Origin: Selaginella tamariscina
Lineage: Eukaryota > Streptophyta > Lycopodiopsida > Selaginellales > Selaginellaceae
Length of the DNA: 64,000 bases
NCBI GenBank assembly: GCA_003024785.1
Contig: PUQB01000080.1
Location: 496,001 to 560,000 of the forward strand
Direction of reading: 5' to 3'
Shown here: positions 12,945 to 26,379 of the stretch, one piece after another
How the letters are laid out: every line of letters starts with the position of its first letter
Numbering within the stretch: position 1 is the stretch's first letter
Made by a program: the position numbers and the translations under genes
The notes under the pieces: generated by a model
Told to the model about the DNA's origin: nothing
The model's input: only the letters and a program-made list of their open reading frames with translations
The model's database searches: none

Positions 12945-14275
12945 TAACGACTAGACCATGTAAACCATCCGATCAAGCGTATAGACATACATACATACAT
13001 ACATACATAATAATATATATATATATAATATATAATATATATATATTATATATATATATATATTGTGTGTGTGTGTGTTCTTTGTTTTAGGAGGATGAAA
13101 TTCCATTGCCCATTGTTCTTATAGACCAGGATGCAGATCTCCACACAACGGTTGTTGAAGTTAGCTTTGGGGACCGTCTCGGTGCCTTACTCGACACGGT
13201 AATGCTTATGGACCTCATTACATATGTCAGTGTGTGTATATATATTGATTCGATTGTGGTCGTATAATGCATTTGTCTGAGCCAAGTATTATTTATTGTT
13301 ACGTTTAGATGAAATCATTACGCGACCTCGGGTTGTCTGTGGTTAAAGGAAACGTCAAAATGGTGGGCAACTCTAAGCGCAATAGATTCTCCATTACCCG
13401 AGCGTAAGCATCCTTTTCATTTTGTGTGTGTTTATGTATTTATTGTGAGGAATTAGGAAATATTAAAAGAACATAATCTTGTGGTTGGCAGGGATAATGG
13501 TCGCAAGGTGGAGGATCCGGAGCTATTAGAGTCCATCAGGTTGACCATTATTGACAACCTTCTGAAATATCATCCTGTACGGTTTGTATTTCCGTATAGT
13601 TCATCGTAAGCTTCTTCCCTGTTGCAGGAATCCAGTGCTCGTTTAGCCATGGGAGAAGCCTTCGGGTTAAAGGCCCCCAAAAAGGTGTGTATATAAATGT
13701 GTGTATGCATGTTTCTCGTTATTTATAGATGCATATGTATGCGTGTGTGTGTGTGTATACATTTTCTTTGGCAGGAGGATATTCCGACACACGTATCTAT
13801 AACGGAAGATGGACCAAGTAGAAGGTACATATACTCTCTCTCTCTCTCTCTCTCTAATACATATATATATGATCTCTTTATGTGCAGTTTACTCACTATT
13901 GAAACCGCTGATAAACCTGGCCTCATGATTGAAATTTTAAAGATTATTAATGACATTAGTGTCAGAGTTGAATCCGCAGAAATGGACACAGAGGTATATA
14001 TGGTGTGTGTGTGTGTGGTGCTATACATATTCATATACACGTACACGCTTTTAATGCAGGGTCTGATTGCCAAAGACAAATTTCATGTTAGCTACGGTGG
14101 CAAAGCACTGAGCAAGTCGATGGCACAGGTATGTATTCTTTATACAAGTTTAATATTGTTTTGTTTGCGTGTGCGTGTTTTATCTATATTTTTTAACATA
14201 TGATATTTTGTTCAGGTCCTGACAAATTGTCTGAGGTATTACCTCAGAAGACCTGTGGATGAAGAGAGCTACTAA
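12159..14275 (+). CDS. ACR11: plastid ACT-domain-repeat protein, ACR11-like
   Basis: Ten exons with GT-AG borders and consistent phase: 12159-12298, 12359-12392, 13091-13198, 13309-13403, 13492-13576, 13628-13684, 13775-13824, 13888-13993, 14060-14128, 14216-14275 (TAA). They give 267 residues with no interruption. The first ~50 residues are Ser/Arg/Ala-rich without acids early on, as in a chloroplast transit peptide. The first ACT domain covers about residues 70-130 ([16 protein letters not shown], then [13 protein letters not shown]). The second covers about 190-250 ([17 protein letters not shown], then KFHVSY). The end, [14 protein letters not shown], is characteristic of the plant ACR11/ACR12 group. 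ACT domains bind amino acids or small effectors; Arabidopsis ACR11 is a plastid protein linked to activation of glutamine synthetase GLN2, so a role in plastid nitrogen metabolism is likely here. Most introns carry GT, CT or CA runs. It is the one clearly complete protein gene in the window. Confidence 0.95.
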
Positions 14276-14541
14276 GGTGCCAAATCTGAATTCATACAAC
14301 TGAACATAACTAAATAATGAAGCGTTACTTATCGTATATATTACATAAGTATTTTAAATACAAGATTAGCTCCTAGTATACTAAGATGTATTATTACATC
14401 TACGTGTTACTCCACATATCCCAAAACTATACTGTAAAACATAATATGAACGATATTTATTCCATTTAAGTATTATTAGAGAGAAGAAATAGCTGGATAT
14501 TCATGGGCCAGATATAATCAGATGAGCCATTCCAGAAGAGG

Positions 14542-15658
14542 TTAGCGTATTTCGTACGTATTACTTGTGGGATGAAACTGATCCCAGTATACGTATTGGG
14601 ATACGTCTCCACACGTTGGGGAAGCAGGTAGACATAGAGGTATACGACTGTTATCTTTGGGTCCTGGACCTATAAAATTGCAGCATCCCACATTGGGCAC
14701 TTTAAATCCTGCAATTAAGATATTAGTTGATTTTATTGTGTGTGTGTGTGAGAGAGAGAGAGAGTAACTCAGTTTATCTATTTGTTTACTCACTATCTCT
14801 CCCTCTCTCTCTCTCTCTCTCACGCACGCACACACACCACCACATGTATGCACATTACGTACCATGGGATTGCGGATTCCGTACAATATACAGTGGGATG
14901 TCGTACGAGTTTGCGTACAAGAACGTTGTATCTGGTAAGCATTGGCAGATATTTGACACCATGTTAGCGAGCTTACAGTTGAACTCTTTGGCAGCACAAT
15001 TCATGGGTTCGAAACACCTCCCTGGCTCCGGCATTCTGTTTGCTATGAGGAACGCTGGACTGCACCCCAATGGAAACAATGATGCTATCACAAACTTTCG
15101 AGCTCCTTTCTGGTAGAGAATCTATACAAAGTATTCAGTGTGTGTGTGTGTGTTGGTGTGTGTCTTATATATAGAGAGAGCAGCACATATATGCTTACGT
15201 ACTTGGAGCTGAGTGTTATATATTTGAATCAAACATCTATAAACTGAGAAATGGTGTACTGTTTTCGTAATGGAGACTTATCAAGGAAGTAGTTGTTTGC
15301 AATGTCATTACTCCCAAAGGTTATGTAAAATAGTGCGTCATTAAGGTGCTTCAGACTTGATTTGCTCCCTAGTTGAGTGTTTAGAGTGTTCTTAACTGCT
15401 AAGAAGTTTTCCACTTGTAGACTCATAGGCCTCGGGTAGCTGCCACTTGGCACCAATCTCTGCATCATATTTTAAAACATTATTTGAGTTTACATTATTT
15501 ATAATATATTGAGCTCTCCTTAATATATAATTAAACTTAATCAATATAATTATGTTATTTAGTTAAAGCATTACTATATTTATTTAATTAAACCTACAAT
15601 ATAAATCTATATAATATTCAAATTAACTCTGGGTGTAATTAGATATGTTTACACAGAT

Positions 15659-15694
<36 letters not shown>

Positions 15695-16196
15695 ACTTAC
15701 AAACACATTCCCAGTAGTGTTGTATAAACCACTTCCACCAGATGCAAAGTTAACTCCTTGTGAAGCATTCATTGAAGATGATAAGTAAGGTTGTGCAAAT
15801 GGAATATTCAAAAACGTGGCTGCAAATTAATTTATCATTTTGACATTATTAAAGAATTATAAGTATAAATAATAATTATATATATTATATATACAAATAT
15901 AATTATAAGTATAATAATTTAAACTCAACATTATTATGACAATGTTTATTAATTAAACCATGACTAAATGAATAACTTACTGATAAAATCTGGGACCAAG
16001 AAACCATTGGTAAACCTGCCATGGGTTTACCACCAGGGAAATTTGTTCCATATGGAAGATAGTCTGCCTTTGCATAAGTAGAGAAACATCATCATTGTTA
16101 CCAAAATCCACTAATGAATCTCCAAAGAATATATTGAAGAAATTCTAGCCTCTGTGAAGACAGAGAATGTGAACAACACAAACAAGAAATATCCAT
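14542..16196 (-). pseudogene. GDSL esterase/lipase with several single-base frameshifts
   Basis: Five minus-strand exons: 15981-16196, 15701-15819, 15203-15459, 14863-15121, 14542-14708 (TAA), about 339 residues in total, close to the family's usual 350-370. Visible motifs in order are a hydrophobic signal peptide (YFLFVLFTFSVFTEA), block I FGDSLVDFGNND with the catalytic Ser, GVNFASGGSGL, block III ITFGSNDIANNY with the oxyanion Asn, ARKFVIASLFPLGC, and block V WDQFHPT with the catalytic Asp and His. These enzymes are usually secreted hydrolases of lipids or cell-wall acyl esters. Exon 1 has about four frame breaks (after the ATG, before FFNIFFGDS, near DDVS, before RFTNGFLVPDF) and exon 3 has one (GTTTGATT for a four-T run). 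Each is repaired by one base and all splice phases then agree. This is either a young pseudogene or a working gene with assembly indels. A single-exon relative lies at 31676-31805. Confidence 0.75.
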
Positions 16197-19100
16197 GGAT
16201 CTTTCTACTCAAATATGCTATTTTTAAAACAATTATGCATGTTAACTAAATAAGCATTATGTGACACATGCCATTTGTTCAAGTATTTCCTTAATAATGA
16301 TGAAAAAATAATTAAACAATTATTTAGAATAATAATGCATTAATTAAATTGCCATTTTCCTGAATAGTCATTTGAAACAGTTAATATTCAAATCAAATGT
16401 AGTAATATGAACCTAAGGTGGTAAAATTTACTGTCAGTGTTATAATTTAATTTCTCAAAGTATTATTAAGGTTAGAAAAGAATTACACATGCAAATTGAT
16501 AAACAACAAGCTTAGGCTGCACTTTAGAAGCTTTATATTAAATTATTGAAGTATTATTTATGAAAATGAAATATATAAATATATAAGTCATTGATGTATG
16601 CATAAATATATATGGTTATATTCATATTTAGCAATTAATAGATACTAATATATGTATATAAAAGTGTATATTTCATAATAATAGTGAATATAAATAAACA
16701 CAAACATATATTATAAAAAGTAAAGTAAATTTAAAACATGTTATTTCATAGTCACATGATTATTAATAACCACTAAAATGAACAATATTTTCTCATTAAA
16801 GGACTTCTTTTCTTCACGTATGTGTTTTATATAGTTTACGATCTGACACACAGTATATGTGGAAAAAAAATATTTCTCCAATTCGCATACAGGACATGTT
16901 CGTAAAGTTTTTATAAAATAGTCGTACATACTTGTCATGCTTAATTTTGTAAGTGATAGTGCATAAATCGGTCCGAACGATAAAGTCTTTCCCTCCATAA
17001 AATCGATAGGACAATTGTAGGACCGTCTATTAAATTTAAATATAAGCTATACCCCTCAATGATTAGCTATAAAAATATTTAATTTTGATTAATGACTCAT
17101 TTAATCATTAATTTGAACCGTGGGTTAGTTTCTTTTATTCCAATATAAATTCTTCTGAGATAACCCATATATATTTGTATGCTAATTAAAACATTACTAT
17201 ACGTATAAGTTTTTAGATATTTAAATTGAATTTAATTTTAACTCCATTCCATACATACATACTCAATAGGTGTATATTAATAAAGCTAGCTTTTATAAAT
17301 ATAGATAATTTATCACTGTTACTGTTATTCAAATGTAAATTTTAAAGTTATTGTGGGTGTATTTGTTTTGTGTGTTCGTATACACACACATACACAGACG
17401 AGTTTACAAATTCAGATGCAAGTTTCAAAACATTCATGTACAAATGGAATATTAAAAAAATGTGACTGCAAGATATATATTGATAAAGCTATCATTATAT
17501 CATAATATTATCACGTTTCTAACATAAATATTCAAATTTAAATTCCAGTCTACTACCGAAGTGTACTAATATTGCTTATTTACATTTAAATATAATCTTT
17601 ATATAAAACAATCTCAAATCAGCTTCGATTAAATAAACGATTATTAAACTACATTAGTTATAAATTTAAAATGCATATTACTCACATTATAACAAAGAAA
17701 TAGAATGCAGCAAATTTTTTATAAAATAAACATATATAATATAACTACATCATTGTGTTTATAGTTTAAATTAAATATGCCAAAATATTTCATGAAGCTA
17801 TAAAGGTAAGAATAATGAATTAGTCATTGAAGAAACATTAATACTAAATGGGTATAACAGTGAACATACTTATATTATATATATATATATATATATATAT
17901 TATAAGGTTTCTTGTGTCTATGTTTTGTTCATTTGTTTGTATATTATAAATTTTTAATAACTAATTAGTTTATAAGATATTATGTTATTGTAACCATTGT
18001 GAGCTTATGATTTAATTCAAAGTCAAATTTTAATTTGAGTATTGTAAATGCAATGAATACATAAATATAGAGTGAATTCAAATTAATCTTTATACAAATA
18101 AAGGAAATGTATATTCTTCACCATCACATTATAAATATCTTTAGTAATTCTTTAATCACACCATGTAAATCATAAAAGGTATTTCTCATTGTACACTTAA
18201 TTAATACAATGTATATTTTTTGTTTTTAATGAATTTCTTCTTTGTTACTTGTAACTTTTTATTATTTAAATCTAAGTTTTAAATGTAACATGTTAATATC
18301 CTTGTCTACTCCATATAAATACACTACAAAATCCTTAGTGTTATTGATTCTCAAGCCTTTTAAACATATTCTTATTGTAGTTTTCACTACCAAAACGAAA
18401 TCATTAATATTTTTTATATTTTACTTCTTTCACATGAAAAAAAATCCATTCTTCTTCATCTTCATTAAATATTTAAACTAAATTACTATTAAAGACCAAC
18501 ATCATAAAAATAACTCAAGAATTAATAACATAACACACATTACAAGAGTAATAAAAATAATAATACATCATACCATAAAATAATAAAAATTAATAATATA
18601 TATCACAAAAATAACCAAAATAATAATATAACACACTATGAAGATAATTAAATTAATATTATTACATACCATAAAGACAGTAAAAACTAACATTACAACA
18701 TACCACAGTAATAATAAAACTCAAAAATATAGTATATTTAACAAAATATATCATAAGAGAATTAACAATATTTATGTTAGATTAAATTAATATTTCCCAG
18801 ACGTATTATTTATATCTCCACTAATATAAAAACCTCGAAATAACATATAATAAATATAGTAAATTTGAAAAAAAATTATATTTAAATTTGAATTTATATA
18901 TACAAATGAAATGTATATCTTGGGCACACTAGCATACATTTTAGCAGCATTATTATATAAGTATAGACCTTTTTAAAAGTGTGTGTGTCTATACACATTA
19001 TTGAATATATTTAATAATACATACTCTTTATTAGTTCATTGCTTTGGTGACAGTGAAATGTATATATTTTTGAAAATATTTAATCTTATAATTTTCTTAA

Positions 19101-19559
19101 TATTTTATAAATTTAATATCAGCAAGTTATATGAATAAGTTATATGCTACTTGTATTTATTCTCTGAATTATTAAACAATAACTTATATACTGTATTAGT
19201 AAACAAGAACTTCAAATGTTATGTATTGTTAAACTAGATTTAATAGAATATTGATGCTAAGTATATTCATATAATTAAAATGGATCAAAATATAACAAGA
19301 ACTTCTTTATTTAATGATTTCAAGTTGAAGAAATTAACAATACAATATTTTCATTTTAATTGTAAACTTATATAAAAAAAGTTATCAATATAAATTTAGA
19401 CCATGAACGCCTATGAAAGATATTTAATTATTTTTGATATTAAGCTAAGCAAGTTATAATATTTAGTATTAATTAATATTATTATTATATTATTTAGTTT
19501 TGGAAGCTATACTAATTATTTATCATTTTATATTGATGGTTAAAGAAATTCATTATTTT
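16197..19559. other. long AT-rich gene-free stretch
   Basis: No coding sequence recognised on either strand. It contains TA tracts (17877-17900), AT-rich short repeats near 18480-18720 built on 'AATAATAACATA' and 'CACAAAAATAA', and isolated short open frames of biased composition that show no domains. Confidence 0.5.
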
Positions 19560-20419
19560 ACTATTGTATTTTTTTGTTGTATATAAAGACAAAACAAAAT
19601 TACTTTTTAGAATTTATTATAGTAATTCCTTAAGTTTACCAAAAAATATTATTTAATAAAGTGTATAAATTAGATATACAATGCATATATACAATGTTCA
19701 AAAGTTTTATAAGTATATCATATAAATATAGAAAGTGAGGGACGTTAACTAAAACTTTATATATTTTATTTTCAAATAATAAAATCAATAGTTATTATCT
19801 CTAATTAATATTCATATAAATTAGATATTTGTTATTATTGTTATTACTATTATTATTATTCACAAATGATTACTTGAGTGAATTACTTATAAAAAGTTAT
19901 ACTCATGTTTTATGCAATCTTGGTTTATCTTAAAACACTAAAAAAAAATATTAAAGTATGCTTTAATATACTTATTTAACTTAGTAATATACTCATTGCA
20001 TCATCTTTAGGATAGATTTTAAAAAGATCACTAATATTTTAAAAAATAACGTTTATTAACATTTATATTTATTTTCTTACAATTCACATATGTTGGACAC
20101 ATATATATGTATGTAATATAATATATATACATCATTAAAAAATCTATATATAATAATTAATTTTGCAATATTAAAAAACATTTGAAATAGAAAAATAATT
20201 AGGTTTTATTAATTTTTATATCATTTGTCTAATATATTACATTTACCTAGAATATATACATAAATTCATAGTACACATATAGGTATAAACATTCACCCAC
20301 TTCAATAAATATAATATATATATAATTTAGTATTTTAAACCATTCATGTTAAAATTATAAATCAAAATTATATTTAAATGTTGATTAAATTATTTATATT
20401 ATTAATTGCCATCTCAAAA

Positions 20420-20483
<64 letters not shown>

Positions 20484-20924
20484 TATAGATAAATAATAAA
20501 AAGAAATAAAATTTTCGGTGTTCAAAAAAATAATTATTATAAAAATGTCATGTCAATTATAATTTTTAAAACTAGTTTTAATTTTGAAAAAAATACAAAT
20601 TATTTAAATCTCAATTTATATATATACACTTGGAAGGTATGAAGAATGTGCACTCATAATACCTTCGATTGATCAGCAATTAATTTTTATTATTATTTAT
20701 CATATTAAAATAATTTTTTATTAAAGTTCATTTAATTTAGGGCTTTTTAATTCATTAGGGACATGTACAATATAAGGCTCAAGTAATTTTCTTATAAATC
20801 CCATAATCTTCAATTGTAACACACATACTCCAATATCACCAAGCTTTTTCATGCTTAAAATATTTATTATATTTTAGATCTCATTTTTTCGTTATGTTAT
20901 ATAATATATGTATCATGTTATATA
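19560..20924. repeat. tandem AT-rich unit, copy 1 (intact)
   Basis: This ~1.36-kb stretch is repeated directly from 20925. Shared landmarks in order are 'AAGTTTACCAA', 'TTTTATAAGTATA', 'AAATATAGAAA', 'TTTACCTAGAATATAT', 'ATTCATTAGGG' and 'AAATCCCATAA'. It is not coding. It supplies an empty-site comparison for the retrotransposon inserted in copy 2. Confidence 0.75.
20424..20482. repeat. (CA)n-(TA)n microsatellite
   Basis: About 23 CA units are followed by a short TA tract. It lies within copy 1 of the AT-rich tandem unit and is absent from copy 2, so it arose after the duplication or was lost from copy 2. Confidence 0.9.
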
Positions 20925-21474
20925 TATGGTTTTTTTATAGATAGAGATAAGACAAAATTATTTTTCAAAATCTATTATTCTAATTCCTAAGTTTACCAAG
21001 GGAATATGATTTAACCTTCTCGCAGAGTTATAAATTAAATATACAATGTATATATGGTTTTATAAGTATACCATATCTAAATATAGAAAATGGGGGAGAT
21101 TAATTAATTATTATGAATATTAATTATAAATAATAATTAATAACTATTAACTTGTTTACTTGGAAATAAAACATATCAAGATTTATTATTATTGCTATTA
21201 CCATTATTATTATTTTGCAAATGATTATTTAATTTAATTACTTAATAAAGAGTTTTACTCATTTTCCATGCAATTATGGTTTGAAAAAATATTAAAATAT
21301 ACTTTTAGTATACTTATATATATTTAAAATATGTACCACATCATCTTTAAGATAGATTAGAGAAAAATCACTTCAAAAATAACATATATTGAAATTATGT
21401 TTATAGTATTACTAACTTACAAACTGCAGATATTCACATATGTTTGACACATATATGTACGTAATATAATGTAT
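20925..21474. repeat. tandem AT-rich unit, copy 2, left part
   Basis: Direct repeat of 19560-20110. The copy is interrupted at 21474 by the Ty3/gypsy element and resumes at 26380. Confidence 0.75.
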
Positions 21475-21668
21475 TGAAAGAGCCGATATATATTAAAAAT
21501 GTCAGATACATTAAGCTACAAAAACCCTGCTTATATACAGGAGACCTCCTGCCACGTGGCACACATGCGACACGTGGCGCTGACACATGGCGGCCAGATC
21601 ACCACCCATGTGTCACTATGCATGTGTGTATATACACATGCGTTACGTTACATATACAGTATCTTACA
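21475..21668 (-). repeat. 3' LTR of the first Ty3/gypsy element
   Basis: 194 bp. It differs from the other LTR mainly by a 3-base gain (CACACATGCG against CACAGCG) and by short losses in the TATATACGTTACATTA part. Confidence 0.93.
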
Positions 21669-21669
21669 A

Positions 21670-22974
21670 TCCCCCCTCTGCGGTTGTGTAGATGGTGATG
21701 GATCTGATGGTCCTGGATCCGTGTGAGTTGAGCCATCTAAGGTATGACCGAATGTAGTCAACGAGTCTCGAACAACAAACCGTTTTCGAACTACGTGAAC
21801 TATTTCAACCTCATGAGATCCCACCAACTGTACCTGATACACCTGAGGACCAACCTTTCGGAGAACTCGGTAGGGACCAAGCCACTTATGTAATAAACCA
21901 GTTGCAAGCCCAGGTGCAGTTAGCTTGGGAAAACGTACCAGTACTAAGTCACCGTCAGCATAGTCTGGTGGAGTTTGATGTCGTGCATTGTAAGAAGATT
22001 GTTGCTGTATTTGAGCTCGACCAAGATGTTCAGCAGACTCTGCACGCAGAAGAGGTAAGACAGCATCCAAATGTCGAGCCCACATTTTCGCATCCTCGGC
22101 ACGTGGCAGATTCGATGATAATCCCAATTCACTAGGCAACTTAGGATCATATCCATACAATGCCTTGAATGGAGAGATACCAATCGAACTCTGAATGCCT
22201 GTTACATAAGCAAATCTCAAGCATCGCAAATACCAATCCCAGTCAGTGTGATTGAAGTTCACATACTTCGAGATCATACCCTTGAAGGTCCGATTCAATC
22301 GCTCCACCAAACCATCAGTTTGTGGATGATATGGAGAGGCAAATGAGTGTTTTACCCCTAACCTCTCACACAACACTCGGAATACCTCTGCAATGAAAGC
22401 GGGGCCATTATCTGATAACATCCGCTCTGGACAAGAATGCTGCAAAACCACATTATCGAACAAAACAAAGCTGTTGACAGGGCAGTTGCATCCGGAAGAG
22501 CACCAACCTCCACCCAACGAGTTAAATAATCAGATACGACAATGATGTACTGGTTACCTTGAGAAGAACGTGGAAAAGGTCCCATTAAATCCACTGCAAT
22601 TAACTCAAAAGGGCGAGAGACGTTGATGGATTCTAACACCCCATGGCCCGAGTCGTAGAGGAATTCCGAGTTTGACAAATGGGACAACTCTGAATATACC
22701 TGATCACATCACCACGCATGCTAGGCCAATAAAAGGATCTGCGGAGCTTCTCCAACACTCGTTGGTGACCAAGATGACCTCCAACAATAGGCGAATCATG
22801 ATATGCTCGAAGAAGGTGTGGAACATATGTAGAGGGCACAGCCAACGCCATCTGTCTCTGGATTTGTCCCAATAAAATACAATAAACCATCCTGAAGTCG
22901 AAACTGAGCATGATATTGTCGAAACTGCGGTTCGGAAGAGGACTTGCAAACGCATCCGTAATTGCCTCGTCCAC
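21670..22974 (-). pseudogene. integrase region of the first Ty3/gypsy element
   Basis: Split over three overlapping minus-strand frames. The N-terminal zinc-binding part has HxxH-type histidines and CPICQ. The core shows the first Asp (LIAVDLMGPFP), the second Asp (LSDNGPAF) and the Glu (GLVERLNRTFKG). The end has a GPY/F-type module (KWLGPYRVLRKVGPQVYQVQL is the visible run, shortened here to its key residues G-P-Y). At least two frameshifts (near 22660 and 22460) separate the parts. Confidence 0.85.
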
Positions 22975-23700
22975 GGTTCACGTTTTTGGGCATCCTGCCA
23001 CTGTTCCAAGGATGGTAAGTCGGCATCGAATACCTGAGGGGCTTGTATCAAACCGAATGCTGCAGCGACTGCATGAGCAGGCAAAGTGGAATCAGAAAGG
23101 GGTGCTCGAGAAAGTGCATCCGCATCCACCATTGTTCGCCCAGGCCTGTGCACCACCTTAAAGTTATATACTTGGAGACGTAATGCCCATCTGGCTACAC
23201 GACCCACTAATTCTTCCGTTTTAAGCAAGGAAGTGACAGCAGCATGATCACACTCCAAAAGTGTTTCACTCCCATGTAAGTAGGCATGAAGTCGTTCAAA
23301 ACCCCAAACAGCAGCAAGGCATTCTTTTTCAGTAGTGGAATAATTCCGCTCAGCCGGCGTGAGTACTCGACTAATGTAAGCCACCGGGTGTCGAATTGAA
23401 GAATCCACAGCATCAGTTTGCATCAATACACCACCAATACCAACATCTGAGGCATCTACTCGTAAAATGAACGGACGAGTAAAATCTGGGTATTGAAGCA
23501 ATGGTGGAGTTGTCAGGAACTCTTTTAACTGGTCAAATGCCTGCTGACACCTGCGAGTCCACCTGAAAGATACCTGTGGACGAACTAACTCCCGAAGAGG
23601 GGCAGTTCGATCAGTGAGATGATCGATGAATCGACCCAAGTACTGCACCGTGCCCAAGAAACGCTGGACTTCCTGTACTGTACGGGACGAGGGAACTCTC
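22975..23700 (-). pseudogene. RNase H region of the first Ty3/gypsy element
   Basis: Visible motifs are FILRVDASDVGIGGVL (first catalytic Asp), YSTTEKECLAAVW (catalytic Glu) and VHRPGRTMVDADALSR (the typical Ty3 RNase H end, with the final Asp). The usual TDH tripeptide reads CDH. The reading frame continues past the RNase H end towards the integrase. Confidence 0.85.
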
Positions 23701-24496
23701 GAACAGCTCGCAACTTCATTGGATCCACCTGTAAACCCTCTCGAGATATACGGTAACCCAAGTAAGTGGTGTCGGTCGAACCAAACACACACTTTTCAAG
23801 TTTCAACTTCAGGCCAACTTCTCGAAATCGATCAAGAACGCGCCGTACATCACGAATGTGATCCTCCCAAGAACCAGACCCATGAATGAGCACATCGTCG
23901 ATAAAATCGGCAGTGATATCAGGCATATCGGAAAGAAGCTCATCCATCATGCGTTGAAAGGTGGCAGGAGCTGAAGTCAATCCAAAAGGCATGACCAAAA
24001 ACTCGTAAAGACCAAATGGTGTCCGGAAGGCCGTTTTTGGAATATCCTCCTCAGCCATAGGAACCTGCCAATATCCTGATGCCAAATCCAACTTAGTAAA
24101 CCATCGACTCTGACCCAAACGATCTAATAGATCGGCAGAGTTCGGAAGTGGATAGACATCTTTGATGGTAACATCGTTAAGAGGTCGGTAATCCACACAA
24201 AATCGGAGAGATCCATCAGGCTTGGGAACCAAATGAGGTTCACATGCCCATGGACTCCGTGACGGACGACACACTCGTTTACCAATCATATCAGTAACAG
24301 CTGTTCGCATGGCTGATAACTCCTTTGGTGACCTGCGTCGAACCGGGACTTTGAAAGGCTTTGCATTGCCGGTGGGTATACAGTGTCGAGTCTTCACACG
24401 TGCACCTTGGGACAGATCAAATTTGAACAAACTTGCATACTGTTTCTTAAGTTGTTCGATGCAGTGTGCTCGACACTCAGGTGACGGATCCGGCAT
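23585..24496 (-). pseudogene. reverse transcriptase of the first Ty3/gypsy element
   Basis: One open frame of about 300 codons carries RT blocks in order: FCVDYRPLN, FTKLDLASGYWQ (first Asp), FGLYEFLVMPFGLTSAP, then the active site as FIDDVLIHG instead of the common YVDDILV. The frame shifts into the RNase H frame near 23700. Confidence 0.9.
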
Positions 24497-25110
24497 TTGA
24501 ACCTGTTGAGATGAAACACCCCAAGACCGGAATCAAAGGAGCTGTATGCGTGATACAAACAGCAACAAGCTTCTCTGGACGTAAAGGAACAGACTGCAAA
24601 GACACAGACTCCAAGCGTAATACAGGAGGAGAGAGTGAAAAATCACATGTACCTTTCGACTGCTTTAACCAATCACATCCCAGAATGATGTCAAAGACCT
24701 GGGAAGGGACAACCCTAAGAGACCCAGAGGGAAACTTACAGTTGGCACCCATAACCAGCGTAGTCAAAGTGGTGTACTGTGATACTGCACGAGACTGCCC
24801 ATTACCATATAAAATGTGCAAGACCTTATCTGCACGTCTTAAGGGTAATGAGCACCGATGCGCTAGAGAAGCAGTTATGGAAGACATACTGGATCCTGTA
24901 TCCACAAGCACTGTGACTGAAAGATCATTCACCGTGCAGAAAATGTGAAAACTGGATGATCTGGTGGAACTTGCAAACCTTGATATGCATAGCGGAAAAA
25001 ACATGGAGGTGAAGTCTCCATCGCACGGGATCCCTCCGTCGCCCGTACGATTACTCGTTTTCCGCAACAGATCCACCTGCAAGAGAGGCTTCGTCGTCTG
25101 AAAGCTCATC
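24497..25110 (-). pseudogene. aspartic protease region of the first Ty3/gypsy element
   Basis: The motif VLVDTGSSMSSI holds the catalytic D-T-G, and IILGCDWLKQ is the typical C-terminal protease hallmark. It lies between the gag zinc-knuckle part and the RT in a partly separate frame. Confidence 0.85.
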
Positions 25111-26125
25111 TTAGCCATAATGGCCGCCACAGGCACACCATCCGGAACATATGGTCGCCAGCCTGGATGTGGTGGACGCCAATCAGGATACACATCGCAT
25201 GCCCCCAAGTATGTCCAGGCGCCCAACAGGCCCAACAATGAACTTGATTGGGTCGACCTGCATTGTTCCGATTCCTCCTGTCACGAATCCGTGGATTTTG
25301 ACCACCACGGGCAGGGAGCAGGTGCAGGACGATTTCGTGGAGGTGGTCCACGGGGTGGGCCCCGAGGTCGACCACGAAAAGCTTGCCGTGCGGGCACATA
25401 TGCAGCAGCATCAACCTCCATTGGATCAGCACGCTGAACAAGAGGAGCAGGTAACCCAAGGGGAACACGGCCCTCACCAGGCACCAACTCAAAACGTTGA
25501 GCTAGTGCAAAAGCTTCCTCCAATGTGGTAGGACGAAGAGCCCGAACGAATCGAACAAGTTCGGGTCGCATAGTTGGCCATAACATACCGAGCTTAATGG
25601 CTCAGGCATGTTAGGATATGCACGCCGAACTAAATCCCCGAACCTAATACTGAACCGCATAACAGACTCACCAGGATGTTGTCGTATCGCATGCAGTTGT
25701 TGGAAAGCATCATCTGAATCCTCAACTTTGCCAAACGTACGTTTGAGGCATTCCGTTAACCGATTACTATTGGCTTGAATCTCCGCAGCCAATCCATTAT
25801 ACCACTTGAGCGCAGGACCTTCCAAACATGTAGGGAATTCTCTGAGAGCACGGGCCTCATCCCAACCATGGTAACGAACAATGACTTGGAAATGATCAAA
25901 CCAGTGGTATACATCATCTCCCGGATCACCACAAAAAGATCGGGGTCGAACCCTCGGATTTGTGGCCTGTGAAGAAGATGAAGGAGTACTAGAAGCAGAT
26001 CCCCCGGCATGAGGCTCAGACGGGGAAGAGGAGGACGAACCCTCAACAAAGCGCTCCAACAACTTTGTTTGTGCATCAATAGCAGTAGCAATAATGCTAA
26101 ACGCCGTCTCCATATTCATCGTCAT
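25110..26125 (-). pseudogene. gag region of the first Ty3/gypsy element
   Basis: Starts at the ATG at 26125. It shows a retrotransposon gag core (DDVYHWFDHFQ, LKWYNGLAAEI, MRFSIRFGDLVRRAYP), an Arg/Pro/Gly-rich stretch (RGRPRGPPRGPP) and a knuckle-like CWACWAPGHTWGH. The last Cys of the knuckle is not at the normal spacing, probably because of a local indel. Two frameshifts (near 25590 and 25290) break it. Confidence 0.85.
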
Positions 26126-26178
26126 GAAAACACGAAAAGGAAAAGGCGGAAGAAAGGAATACCCAACTTCTCCACCAA

Positions 26179-26379
26179 TGAAAGAGCCGATATATATTAA
26201 AAATGTCAGATACATTAAGCTACAAAAACCCTGCTTATATACAGGAGACCTCCTGCCACGTGGCACAGCGACACGTGGCGCTGACACATGGCGGCCAGAT
26301 CACCACCCATGTGTCACTATGCATGTGTGTATATACACATGCGTATATACGTTACATTACATAATATACAGTACTTACA
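26179..26379 (-). repeat. 5' LTR of the first Ty3/gypsy element
   Basis: 201 bp, matching 21475-21668 apart from a few short indels. Promoter and polyadenylation signals were not separately identified. Confidence 0.93.

Larger units (their letters stand above)
21475..26379 (-). mobile_element. Ty3/gypsy LTR retrotransposon, minus strand, 4.9 kb
   Basis: Two near-identical LTRs (21475-21668 and 26179-26379) begin TG and end CA. They are flanked by the 4-bp target duplication GTAT (21471-21474 and 26380-26383), and the uninterrupted paralogous unit at ~20120 confirms an empty site. A purine tract (AGAGGGGGG on the minus strand, about 21671-21679) abuts the 3' LTR. The sequence next to the 5' LTR on the minus strand starts TTGGTGGAGAAG, so the primer site begins with TGG but does not match initiator Met tRNA. 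Domain order gag, protease, RT, RNase H, integrase places it in Ty3/gypsy. No chromodomain was seen after the integrase. The reading frame is broken several times although the LTRs look young. Confidence 0.95.
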
